64,000 bases of DNA from a candidate division WOR-1 bacterium RIFOXYB2_FULL_45_9 (GTDB taxonomy: Bacteria; Margulisbacteria; WOR-1; O2-12-FULL-45-9; XYB2-FULL-48-7). Position 1 is the stretch's first letter. Each line of letters opens with the position of its first letter. The stretch lies in contig MEUD01000001.1 in NCBI GenBank assembly GCA_001771575.1, positions 1,179,277 through 1,243,276 of the forward strand. Direction: 5' to 3'. Of the stretch, positions 39,466 to 46,608 are shown one piece after another. Below the pieces are notes generated by a model, which was not told where the DNA came from, did no database searches, and was given only the letters and a program-made list of their open reading frames with translations. The translations under genes were made by a program, and so were the position numbers.

Positions 39466-39476
39466 GGGGGGGGGGG
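39466..39476. repeat. 11-nt poly-G tract
   Basis: Eleven consecutive G on the plus strand (C on the transcribed strand) immediately after the AsmA-like stop codon. Either a slippage-prone tract between two genes or a sequencing/assembly length uncertainty. Confidence 0.8.
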
Positions 39477-39477
39477 A

Positions 39478-41334
39478 TTACTTATTAAAGAGTTTTTTAA
39501 GCTGATCTTTGGCTTCTTCGGCTAATCGCTTTTTTCCTTCTTCCGCCTTTGCCTTGGCCTCAGCCTCGATCCGGGCCGCTTCTTCTTTGGCCTTATTTTC
39601 AATCTCGACCTTCTTGGCCTCGATTTTAAGTTTAACTTTACCGACCGCGGCGTCGATCGGCTTGTCCAGAATAGGGAAGGGGAGCGGTTTTTTTAAGCTC
39701 CCTTTTAATTCAAGGGTTAGCTCCAGCCAGTTGTCCTTGTCGCGCAGAAGATTGTATTCCCGTGAGAGTCCTTTGGTGGCGTCCGGGGAGGCCCGCAGGA
39801 CAAGGCGGTTTCCCGCGATAAAAACCTGCCTCGCCAGGTCAAGGCCGCCGTTGAATTTTATGTTTAGGTCGTTGTCTCGCAGGTCCAGCCCTTTGACCGA
39901 GGCGACCATTTTACTGAAAGAAAAATCAGCCGATAAACTGTTTAAGGAAAGGTCTTGTTTTAAGGAGGTGGCGCCGATCTTTTCCGCGATCGCGTCGATT
40001 GTCTTCAGCCGTTTTAAGACCCCATTTTTTAGCGAGAGTGAGCCGCTGGCGGTCAAATTATTCAGCAGGGCGGGGGGTTCGACACCGCTCCCGGAGAGCG
40101 AGAGGGAAAGATCGAGCTTTCCGTTGACTTTGTCAACTAAATCCTGGCTGTCCGGGAGAGAGGCTAAAAGACCGGATGCCAGATCGTTAACAAATTTAGT
40201 CGAATCGAAATTGGACAACTTTAGATCGGAAACCGCATAAGCAAGGCCGGGGACGTTTAGGTTAATTGTCGCTTTGCCCGACATGGTCCCGCCGTAAATC
40301 GCGACCTCTTTAAGGTTGAGGCTGGCGACCTTTTGCTTCAAAGCAAGAGAAGCGTCGATCTTGTCGACCCGAAAGCCTTGAAAACGGATGTTGCTGGCGG
40401 CAACCGATCCCTTAAGTCCAATTTTGGCCGGGATCGACCTGGCCGCTTGATTGATGGTCGCGGTCAGCGCTCCGGGGGAAGCCTTTTTTTTAGGAGCAGC
40501 TGATGGTCCGGAGAAAAGGGCCAGAAGCGGGTCGACCTCGAGACCGCTGGAACGGAGGACAAAGTCCAACTGGGGGGCAAGCTTCCAGGAGGAGATGGAA
40601 AGATCTCCGGAGAGTGTTTCATTGGCCACGGACAAGGCCAGGTTGGAAATGACGATCGTTTCTTTGGGGAGGTTAAGTCCGATCCTGGCGCTTAGCCCAA
40701 GCGGGATCTCTTTGCCGCCATAGACGACGATCGCGGACGATTTGAAGTCGATCGGACGGATCATAGCCAGCTCAAAGCCCGAAATATTAAGATTGAAATC
40801 CTTAAGTTCGTTTTTGCTTTTCGCGGCCCGATCAAGATAAACAACCCGTCCGCCGCTAATAGAAAAGCTGGTGACAAAAAGATCAAAGGGGGCCTTGGCG
40901 GGAGCTTTTCCTTTTACCTTCGGCTTTGGCCTGTCGTCTCCCTGGGTGAGGTCGGAAAAATTAAATTCACCGTTGGCTGATTTTTCAATATATACGGCCG
41001 GTTTAACCAGTCGTAATTCCTTGACGATCAATTGCCTGGAAAAAATAGGCCAAAAAGCGTAACGGAGGTCGATTGATTCGGCGGCAACAAAGATTTGGCC
41101 GGAATAACCCCGGCGCTCGCTGATCGTCAACCCTTTTAGGCGGATCCCGGAAAACAGGTCAAAGGCGACCGAGTCGATCTTGACCTCCCGGTGGAGGGAC
41201 TCGGATAGTTTTTGCGCGGCAAAGTCCTTGATCTTTTCCAGGGGGAAAATGAACGGCAGGGCGGCCGCCCCAACGATCAACAAGATTAATAAGCCGCCGA
41301 GGAGAAAGGCGAGCCACTTAAAGGCTTTTTTCAT
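39478..41334 (-). CDS. AsmA-family envelope protein
   Basis: 618 aa. One N-terminal membrane segment (KKAFKWLAFLLGGLLILLIVGAAALPF), then FPLEKIKDFAAQKLSESLHREVKIDSV and GIRLKGLTISERRGY, the typical AsmA start, and a long beta-rich periplasmic region with an AsmA_2-like C-terminal part (LNNLTASGSLSLKNGVLKRLKTIDAIAEK). The last about 60 residues are a Lys/Glu/Ala helix. AsmA-like proteins are bridge-like lipid transporters between inner and outer membranes. The stop is followed directly by a poly-C run on the coding strand. Confidence 0.82.
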   Translation of the reverse strand: MKKAFKWLAFLLGGLLILLIVGAAALPFIFPLEKIKDFAAQKLSESLHREVKIDSVAFDLFSGIRLKGLTISERRGYSGQIFVAAESIDLRYAFWPIFSRQLIVKELRLVKPAVYIEKSANGEFNFSDLTQGDDRPKPKVKGKAPAKAPFDLFVTSFSISGGRVVYLDRAAKSKNELKDFNLNISGFELAMIRPIDFKSSAIVVYGGKEIPLGLSARIGLNLPKETIVISNLALSVANETLSGDLSISSWKLAPQLDFVLRSSGLEVDPLLALFSGPSAAPKKKASPGALTATINQAARSIPAKIGLKGSVAASNIRFQGFRVDKIDASLALKQKVASLNLKEVAIYGGTMSGKATINLNVPGLAYAVSDLKLSNFDSTKFVNDLASGLLASLPDSQDLVDKVNGKLDLSLSLSGSGVEPPALLNNLTASGSLSLKNGVLKRLKTIDAIAEKIGATSLKQDLSLNSLSADFSFSKMVASVKGLDLRDNDLNIKFNGGLDLARQVFIAGNRLVLRASPDATKGLSREYNLLRDKDNWLELTLELKGSLKKPLPFPILDKPIDAAVGKVKLKIEAKKVEIENKAKEEAARIEAEAKAKAEEGKKRLAEEAKDQLKKLFNK

Positions 41335-41346
41335 AAATCGGCCTCT

Positions 41347-41553
41347 TTATTTCGATTTCGTCAGCTTCTGGATCAAGGCCTTGATGGGGCAGTATCCGGC
41401 GAGGCCGGTCAGCATTAAAATAACGCCGAAAATTAAAAGTAGCCAGACAAGAATGGCGGCCATTGGAACATAAGTGGCGACAAGCAGAAGTCCGCCCCCC
41501 AAGATGATCCGGATAAAGCGCTCCGTCGTCGATTGGTTCTTTTTAATTTCCAT
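41347..41553 (-). CDS. DUF2892 (YgaP-like) small membrane protein
   Basis: 68 aa. NQSTTERFIRIILGGGLLLVA followed by a second hydrophobic stretch and LTGLAGYCPIKALIQ matches the DUF2892 transmembrane pair (N/E-R-x-x-R start, GxCPxY/L end). GGGAGG lies before the ATG at 41553, favoured over 41577. Function unknown. Upstream of the AsmA-like gene on the same strand. Confidence 0.78.
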   Translation of the reverse strand: MEIKKNQSTTERFIRIILGGGLLLVATYVPMAAILVWLLLIFGVILMLTGLAGYCPIKALIQKLTKSK

Positions 41554-41672
41554 AGCCGCCTCCCGTGAAAATATCAAACGATAAGAAAGTATAAACGCAA
41601 TGGCAGGCTATGTAAAGGGAAAATGCCGGGAAAAGATCTGAAATCAAAAGGCCGATTGACCGATAAAAAAAC

Positions 41673-42773
41673 ATGAGCTTCACGGTGGGAAAAACACGGC
41701 CAAAAGACAACCGGCGGTACGCCTCGCCATATTATTTGCACGGCGAAAATCTATTTTTACGCCGAAACGGCAGAGAGGCGTTCGTTAAAAAGATCTCATC
41801 GGTGGCGGGCTGGATCCCCAATAAAGGGGCGGTTATCCTTGCTCCCGGGATCGCGTGCAACGCCAACCTCTTTAGGGTCATGAGAGATGGGGAGTGTTTG
41901 ACCTTCGACCACGCCGCTTCATTCGCCAACCTTTTGGCCAGTTCCGGCTATCAGGTCTATCTTTGGCACTACAGTTCTTCGCAGAGGATCATGGAGCGAT
42001 ATGTTTCCCGGGAATGTCGGGAGAGCCAGCAGTACGGCAAAAAATATCGTGTCCCATCGTCGCTCGGGTTTGACCAGTTGACGCGGGATGAAATGCCAAT
42101 GGTCCTTGACCTGGTTTGTCAAAACTCCGGACGGGAAGAGGTCTCCTGGATCGGCTTTAGCATGGGGGGGATGCTCGCCTACGCATATTTAGCCTGCAAG
42201 GAAGATAAGCGGATAAACAATTTGATCACCATTGGGAGCCCGGTCTCTTTTCCGACCAGATTGCCAAAGGCGATCGCCCACGCCAATCGGGCCGTTAACG
42301 CGCTGATCTCGGAGCGGTTCGTGATGCTGAGCGGCCTATTAAAGTATCTTCCACAAGGCTTGTTAAGGCTTGATCCGTTGGTGAGCTTTTTATATAACCC
42401 GCGCAACGTTTCTGACGGAGCGTTGGAGTCGTTTTTCAGCAAGATCGTCGAACCGATCCCGGCCGGGCAGGAAAGGTCTTTTAGCCGGTTCATTCGAAAC
42501 GGCTTTGCATCTCTCGACGGAAGGGACGATTATTTGGAAGGGATGCGGCGGATCAAGGGGAAAGGGGTAAACACCCTTTTCTTTTATGGACAAGTCGATC
42601 AGCTGGCGGTTCCCAATAGCGTCATGCTGGCACACGAGATCATTTCGCCGGATAACAGACGGAACCTGATCGAGGTGAAAGGATCGGGGCATAACGACCT
42701 GGTGATCGGACTTGGATCGGCGGAAGACGTTTGGGAGCCTTCCCTTGAATGGCTTGAAGAGATGGGAAAGTGA
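41673..42773 (+). CDS. Alpha/beta hydrolase
   Basis: 366 aa. Oxyanion region VILAPGIACNANLFR, nucleophile elbow WIGFSMGGMLAYAYL (Ser), Asp in FFYGQVDQLAVP and His in VKGSGHNDLV: a complete triad. The lid region between is long. Resembles lipases and the alpha/beta hydrolases related to PHA synthase subunits; substrate unknown. No signal peptide is visible. Downstream is a secreted lysozyme-like protein. Confidence 0.75.
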   Translation: MSFTVGKTRPKDNRRYASPYYLHGENLFLRRNGREAFVKKISSVAGWIPNKGAVILAPGIACNANLFRVMRDGECLTFDHAASFANLLASSGYQVYLWHYSSSQRIMERYVSRECRESQQYGKKYRVPSSLGFDQLTRDEMPMVLDLVCQNSGREEVSWIGFSMGGMLAYAYLACKEDKRINNLITIGSPVSFPTRLPKAIAHANRAVNALISERFVMLSGLLKYLPQGLLRLDPLVSFLYNPRNVSDGALESFFSKIVEPIPAGQERSFSRFIRNGFASLDGRDDYLEGMRRIKGKGVNTLFFYGQVDQLAVPNSVMLAHEIISPDNRRNLIEVKGSGHNDLVIGLGSAEDVWEPSLEWLEEMGK

Positions 42774-42806
42774 AATTTCTTCATTAATAGTGCCGATAAC
42801 TAATTA

Positions 42807-43523
42807 ATGATTAAACACAAGCTATGGTTGGTCCTTTTACTTATCGTTTTTATCGGTTGGTCGGCTTCGGCCAAAGATCTGCGGGCGGTCAAGCTCAAGC
42901 GGTTCCTTGGCCGTTATCAATTTAGCCCGCTTCGCGGACATGAGCATGAAATCCTTTATTGTGCGGATAAGTTTGGGATCGACTACCGGTTGTACATCGC
43001 GATCGCCGGGGCCGAAAGCACTTACGGTAAAAGATATCCGACAACCCGGAAAAATTTGACCGGTCATTGCAACGGGGATACGAGCTTCGAATCGATCTAT
43101 TCCAATATCTACAAGACCAGCCAGTTGATCGGGACCAGGGATTGGTATAAAAAATATCGAAAGACCAAGAACATTTGGGACCTGGTCTATGTTTACAAAG
43201 GGGTCCCCCCTTACGACCATTACGTAAAGAACCTTCGCTATGTTTTTGACACTATCGCGTCGATCTCCGTTGAAGACATCAAAAAGGAAGAAGCGGCCTG
43301 GCTGGCGAGGACCAATTCTCCGGAGTACCGGGTGGAGCTAAAGAAAAAATTCCAGGCGGAGGAGCTGGCGGCCTGGAGCGCCCGTCGCTACGACAAATTT
43401 GAGTCGGGGAAAACCATCACGGTAAACATTAGACAGGAAGCCGCCCGGGCTCCCGGGATCAAGCCGCTAAAACAAAACGTCTTTGTTTCCAGGGACGAGT
43501 TTAAGAGCGCGGACGTTTTTTGA
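42807..43523 (+). CDS. Secreted lysozyme-fold (transglycosylase-like) protein
   Basis: 238 aa with a signal peptide (IKHKLWLVLLLIVFIGWSASA). The core YCADKFGIDYRLYIAIAGAESTYGKRYP resembles the catalytic helix of lytic transglycosylase and glucosaminidase folds, with Glu in GAEST as the likely acid. The 120-170 region (WDLVYVYKGVPPYDHYVKNLRYVFDTI) fits the family. The C-terminal half is charged and unrecognised. Peptidoglycan is the probable substrate. Overlaps the convergent flavin reductase by 23 nt. Confidence 0.65.
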   Translation: MIKHKLWLVLLLIVFIGWSASAKDLRAVKLKRFLGRYQFSPLRGHEHEILYCADKFGIDYRLYIAIAGAESTYGKRYPTTRKNLTGHCNGDTSFESIYSNIYKTSQLIGTRDWYKKYRKTKNIWDLVYVYKGVPPYDHYVKNLRYVFDTIASISVEDIKKEEAAWLARTNSPEYRVELKKKFQAEELAAWSARRYDKFESGKTITVNIRQEAARAPGIKPLKQNVFVSRDEFKSADVF

Positions 43524-44079
43524 CGGAAAAACCAAACCTCCCCAGTTGTTTCCCCAGGGCATAATAGTGACCGTGAGAGTAGGCGATCAGGTCGGCCGCT
43601 TGCAGGTTGAGCGCCCCTTTTTTGTCGATCAGCTTTTTGTCGGCGTGGATCGCCAGCACCTTGGCCAGGAACATGTCGTGTGAGCCCAGAGAGACAATAT
43701 CGGTGACCCGGCACTCAATGTTGACCGGGCTTTCGGCGATCAACGGGGCTTTAACATGCTCGGCTTTTTCGGTGGTCAGTTTGAGGTGGAAAAACTTGTT
43801 TGTTTCCCTTCCCGACTTTACCCCGCAATAATCAGTGGCAAAGGCCAATCGCTTGGTGGCAAGATTAATAACGAATTCCCCGGTCCTTTTAATGATCTGG
43901 TGGGAGTAGCGGGATGGCCTGATGGAGGCATAGGCCATGGCCGGTTCGCTGTTAACCGTGCCGGTCCAGGCGACGGTAATAATATTGAAGTTTTCTTTTT
44001 TATCCCCGCACGAGACCATGACCACCGGAGCGGGATAAAGCATTGTTCCTGGTTTCCAGATCGCTTTCCCCTGTTTCAT
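43501..44079 (-). CDS. Flavin reductase-like domain protein
   Basis: 192 aa, FMN-binding split barrel: YPAPVVMVSCGDKKENFNIITVAWTGTV, PAMAYASIRPSRYSHQIIKRTGEFVINL, DYCGVKSGRETNKF and ECRVTDIVSLGSHDMFLAKV are typical of the NAD(P)H:flavin reductase-like family in anaerobes. GGAGAG precedes the ATG. Located 2 nt after maf in the same direction. Confidence 0.87.
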   Translation of the reverse strand: MKQGKAIWKPGTMLYPAPVVMVSCGDKKENFNIITVAWTGTVNSEPAMAYASIRPSRYSHQIIKRTGEFVINLATKRLAFATDYCGVKSGRETNKFFHLKLTTEKAEHVKAPLIAESPVNIECRVTDIVSLGSHDMFLAKVLAIHADKKLIDKKGALNLQAADLIAYSHGHYYALGKQLGRFGFSVKKRPRS

Positions 44080-44081
44080 TG

Positions 44082-44648
44082 TTATCTCTCCATTTCTTTA
44101 ATAAGGCCGGCAAGCCTGATTATGGGGAGCCCAATGACGTTGTCGTAGTCTCCGTCGACTTTTTCAACAAAGCCTTCCTCCAGCTCTTGGATCCCATAAG
44201 CCCCCGCTTTGTCGAGCGGCCGGCCGGTCGCGACGTAATCGGCGATCAGCTTGTCAGGGACCGGCTTCATCCTGACGATGGTTGTTTCATATCCGGAGCG
44301 GCATTCCATGGAGTCGGAATTTACGACGGCGAAGCCGGTAATGACCCGGTGGCTCCGGCCAGAGAGACCCTGCAGCATGGCGGCCGCTTCAGAGTTGTCT
44401 TTTGGCTTGCCAAGGATCCGATCGCCGAGAACGACGATCGTGTCGGCGCCGATGATCAATGACCCTTTTTCTTTTTTTGCCACCGATTTGGCCTTGGCGA
44501 TGGCCGCCTTTTCGGCAAAGTCTTCCGGCGAAGCGGCGACGACGGCCTCTTCATTGACGTCGCTAACGACCACTTCAAACGTTGGAGCGATCTTTTTAAG
44601 CAGTTCTTTGCGGCGCGGCGAAGCGGAAGCGAGAATTATTTTTGTCAT
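44082..44648 (-). CDS. maf: Maf-family nucleotide pyrophosphatase
   Basis: 188 aa. KIILASASPRRKELL at the N terminus, IGADTIVVLGDRILGKP, GLSGRSHRVITGFAV and DKAGAYGIQELEEGFVEKVDGDYDNVIGLP. Hydrolyses non-canonical or modified nucleoside triphosphates; some members restrain septum formation. TATAAT lies exactly 6 nt before the ATG. Confidence 0.95.
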   Translation of the reverse strand: MTKIILASASPRRKELLKKIAPTFEVVVSDVNEEAVVAASPEDFAEKAAIAKAKSVAKKEKGSLIIGADTIVVLGDRILGKPKDNSEAAAMLQGLSGRSHRVITGFAVVNSDSMECRSGYETTIVRMKPVPDKLIADYVATGRPLDKAGAYGIQELEEGFVEKVDGDYDNVIGLPIIRLAGLIKEMER

Positions 44649-44913
44649 ATGGGGATTATAGCAGAAGTAAAGAGAATCCAGACAGTGCCTTGATGGATAA
44701 GAAGATGGTTAAAGAAAAGGGGACATTCCTTCCTTTTAAGAGGGATAAATAACTAAATAAAGTGAAATTTATCCTTATAAATGAAGAGATAAATGTATAT
44801 TGACAGATATCGTGCCTGAGAGCATAATTTTATCATAAATGGGTTCCAAAGGTTCCCACCCGGCGAAAAAACTCTTTATGGGTTTTGCCATTGGCTAGTC
44901 GGGTGGGTCGTTT
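44649..44913. other. AT-rich intergenic region with a long-loop inverted repeat
   Basis: 265 nt without a convincing gene. Contains the maf -10 box, an AAAAGG...CCTTTT repeat at about 44715-44740, and near its right end CCCACCCG (44857-44864) paired with CGGGTGGG about 38 nt later, followed by TCGTTTTT. The last could terminate transcription on the plus strand or form the left boundary of the island; I cannot assign it. Confidence 0.4.
44655..44660 (-). promoter_or_regulatory. -10 hexamer 6 nt before maf
   Basis: TATAAT on the minus strand followed by six nucleotides and the maf ATG; no Shine-Dalgarno. Confidence 0.6.
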
Positions 44914-45594
44914 TTAATAGTAGTAAGTAGCCCCTGAAGAGAAAATGTCAAACTCACTTTTAATATTCCTTTTTACAAGATTATATGGCCGCAGATCCGA
45001 AGAGATTTTCCAATCGCCGTACTTTTTATAAATTGCCCAACAACAATAATCTGCTGCTTGTAAATAAAAATTGGACTCACTATTGTGAAAATATATATGA
45101 TATGGTTTTTTATTGTGATTGTACTGTCTAGCTAGAAAGATTTTAATGCTTTTTATTAGTGCCTCAGTGCGCCTACTCAGGTTTATTTTGGAGAGATAAA
45201 TTATTATTTTCCCTATGCGATTTTCATCGTATCTATTTAAAATATACTGCAATAAAGCGGAATCAAATCTTGTATAAAATTGTACGTTGTTCCTTAGACT
45301 GGGGTGTGTTTTTGCTTTTTCAACAATAACGGAGTCTATTTCAAAGTCATTATTGTTTAATATATTGTAGACTTGATCCCGTACGACTTGTTTGTCTTCA
45401 GTTGCGTGAAACACCTCAAGGCCGTCCCCATCAACATTTAATGTGTGTTTTAATTTGTGGAATTCTTCGCACATCTTATATGGCTGGGCGGTTGTTAAAG
45501 AGGTAAGGATATAATATTTCTTCCCTTTTGGGGAAAAATTAAAGTCCCCACTTTCGTCAATAAATATATAAATATTGTTTTTTGATGTTACCAT
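44914..45594 (-). CDS. DUF3800 domain protein
   Basis: 226 aa. IYIFIDESGDFNF at the N terminus is the family signature (conserved Asp-Glu-Ser-Gly-Asp), and the C-terminal half has QAADYCCWAIYKKYGDW, also typical. DUF3800 proteins have an RNase H-like pattern of acidic residues and are scattered in mobile and defence-rich regions; function unproven. Base composition is much more AT-rich than both flanks, a sign of recent acquisition. TATAAT occurs about 24 nt upstream of the start. Confidence 0.82.
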   Translation of the reverse strand: MVTSKNNIYIFIDESGDFNFSPKGKKYYILTSLTTAQPYKMCEEFHKLKHTLNVDGDGLEVFHATEDKQVVRDQVYNILNNNDFEIDSVIVEKAKTHPSLRNNVQFYTRFDSALLQYILNRYDENRIGKIIIYLSKINLSRRTEALIKSIKIFLARQYNHNKKPYHIYFHNSESNFYLQAADYCCWAIYKKYGDWKISSDLRPYNLVKRNIKSEFDIFSSGATYYY

Positions 45595-45640
45595 GTGTTT
45601 TGCCGACTTAAATTATTATAACATGGCCATTTATGGCAGA

Positions 45641-45687
45641 GTTGCTCCGCTTCTTAGAGAGAAAGCGGCAACCCAATAATTATTGGG
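45641..45687. repeat. Two adjacent palindromes
   Basis: An imperfect stem GTTGC-CCGCTT/AAAGCGGCAAC (45641-45672), then a perfect 16-bp palindrome CCCAATAATTATTGGG (45672-45687). They start the palindrome-rich stretch that fills the 420 nt between the DUF3800 gene and tRNA-Tyr; no credible gene lies in that stretch. Confidence 0.7.
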
Positions 45688-45761
45688 CGATGAGGTGTCG
45701 CAATTAATGAGAATCTTTATATTAGGAGCGTTGCTTGCCTTGGGTAGGGATTTGTCCTCCG

Positions 45762-45872
45762 CCCCGGCTGGGGCCGGGGGCTCCGGGACATGGCATTTTT
45801 CTTCGTTCGCTGCACCCCGACTAGGGTCGGGGGTGTCGCTCACTTATCCTCGCCAGCTCGGCGAAAAATGCC
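45762..45872. repeat. GC-rich hairpins, one nested in a longer inverted repeat
   Basis: CCCCGGC/GCCGGGG (45762-45779). A second, CACCCCGAC/GTCGGGG-GTG (45813-45834), lies inside an outer pair GGCATTTTTC (45792-45801) and GAAAAATGCC (45863-45872), exact 10-bp reverse complements. The nesting looks like a palindromic element inserted into an older stem. Confidence 0.75.
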
Positions 45873-45877
45873 TTTCC

Positions 45878-45943
45878 TTCCCTGCGTCCGCTTGGGGCGG
45901 ACGAGCGCATAAAAAAATGGAGAGGGAAGCCCGCCTCCGGCGG
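45878..45943. repeat. Hairpins of the GTCCGC/GCGGAC type
   Basis: GTCCGC-TTGGG-GCGGAC (45886-45902) and CCGCC-TCC-GGCGG (45931-45943). The first sits between CTTCCCT and AGGGAAG, again a nested arrangement. The GGCGG/CCGCC core is shared with the insertions in the broken tRNA-Tyr. Confidence 0.7.
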
Positions 45944-45978
45944 ACTATCCTCTGGCATGCTCACTTCGTTCGTCTGCC

Positions 45979-46017
45979 GTTCGCTTCGCGAACGCCAAAT
46001 TTGTGGAACAAATTTGG
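45979..46017. repeat. Two palindromes at the 3' flank of tRNA-Tyr
   Basis: GTTCGC-TTC-GCGAAC (45979-45993) and CCAAATTTGT-GGA-ACAAATTTGG (45995-46017). The second overlaps the last bases of tRNA-Tyr; in the tRNA direction it could fold just past the 3' end and mark processing or termination. Confidence 0.7.
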
Positions 46018-46097
46018 AGAGGGAAGGATTTGAACCTTCGAAGGCGTTAGCCGTCTGATTTACAGTCAGATGCGTTTGACCACTTCGCTACCTCTCC
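46015..46097 (-). tRNA. tRNA-Tyr (GTA), intact copy
   Basis: Minus strand: acceptor GGAGAGG/CCTCTCC plus discriminator A; anticodon arm with loop CTGTAAA, anticodon GTA; long class II variable arm (GGCTAACGCC); T arm AAGG TTCAAAT CCTT. CCA not encoded. The GIY-YIG reading frame enters from upstream and stops inside the variable arm, so mRNA and tRNA overlap by about 51 nt on the same strand. Confidence 0.96.
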
Positions 46098-46352
46098 ATA
46101 ATTATCAAGTTGCAGTAGGCGTTTAAGCTCTTCACGGCCTTGGCCTGACTTGAGAAATCGTTCCCGTCTCATTGCCTCGGCCCGAGTATTATACCGTTCC
46201 CGATGAATCAAAGTCCACGGTTTGCGGCCTTTGGTATATCTTGAGCGCCCTTCATTGTGCTCTATTAGTCGTCGGTCAGGATCAGAAGAGTTGCCGACAT
46301 ACAATGTGCCAAAAGAAATACTTTTTAAGACATAAGTCCAGAACCCCACCAC
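46047..46352 (-). CDS. GIY-YIG endonuclease-domain protein fused in frame into tRNA-Tyr
   Basis: 101 aa. WTYVLKSISFGTLYVGNSSDPDRRLIEHNEG holds the GIY-YIG core (catalytic Tyr and Arg), and RRERFLKSGQGREELKRLL the catalytic Glu and the domain end. The last 16-17 residues (GEVAKWSNASDCKSDG) are a translation of the 5' half of the downstream tRNA-Tyr. AGGGGG lies before the GTG start. Stand-alone GIY-YIG proteins are widespread; substrate here unknown. Placement between a broken and an intact tRNA-Tyr suggests a selfish or tRNA-linked element. Confidence 0.8.
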   Translation of the reverse strand: MVGFWTYVLKSISFGTLYVGNSSDPDRRLIEHNEGRSRYTKGRKPWTLIHRERYNTRAEAMRRERFLKSGQGREELKRLLQLDNYGEVAKWSNASDCKSDG

Positions 46353-46402
46353 AACTGCCCCCTAAAAAACGAATTTAAAAACTTATTTGAAAGTTGTTAA
46401 AA

Positions 46403-46496
46403 CCGTCTGATTTATCCTCCAGAGGCGGATGTCCCCATCCGCCTGCGGCGGACGTTTGACCACTTCCCTGCCCGCCTTTGGCGGGGCTACCTCTCC
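46403..46496 (-). pseudogene. Broken tRNA-Tyr 5' half with two palindromic insertions
   Basis: Matches the intact tRNA-Tyr in three blocks: 46487-46496 (acceptor strand), 46453-46466 (D arm) and 46403-46414 (anticodon loop and 3' stem). Between them are a 20-nt insertion with CCCGCC-TTT-GGCGGG, and a 38-nt segment with AGGCGGAT-GTCCCC-ATCCGCCT and TCCGCC-TGC-GGCGGA that replaces the anticodon-stem 5' strand. The 3' half of a tRNA is absent. It lies just downstream of a consensus promoter. Confidence 0.85.
46423..46485. repeat. Palindromic elements inserted in the tRNA-Tyr remnant
   Basis: AGGCGGAT/ATCCGCCT (46423-46444) overlapping TCCGCC-TGC-GGCGGA (46438-46452), and CCCGCC-TTT-GGCGGG (46471-46485). 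The interrupted tRNA sequence shows they are insertions, not ancestral structure. Confidence 0.8.
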
Positions 46497-46513
46497 ACTC
46501 GCTGTCGCTTGTT

Positions 46514-46542
46514 ATTATCAAATGACCAATGATAAATGTCAA
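46514..46542 (-). promoter_or_regulatory. Consensus promoter upstream of the tRNA-Tyr remnant
   Basis: Minus strand TTGACA (46537-46542), a 17-nt spacer and GATAAT (46514-46519). The remnant's 5' end is 17 nt further on. Probably the original tRNA-Tyr promoter, which would now transcribe remnant, GIY-YIG gene and intact tRNA as one RNA. Confidence 0.8.
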
Positions 46543-46608
46543 ATTTATCTTTCAAGAAACCGTTTATCGAAGACGAGAGTCTAGGGCATAAATCTAGGCG
46601 TTCACAAA

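Noticed and set aside
44857-44912. Long-loop inverted repeat as an integron attC site or riboswitch
   Set aside because: No GTTRRRY-type core sites and no integrase; loop sequence does not match a riboswitch I know.
45631-46033. Open frames of 70 and 116 aa in the palindrome-rich stretch
   Set aside because: Sequence is made of inverted repeats; the translations (Gly/Pro/Ala-rich) look like repeat translation and lack start signals.
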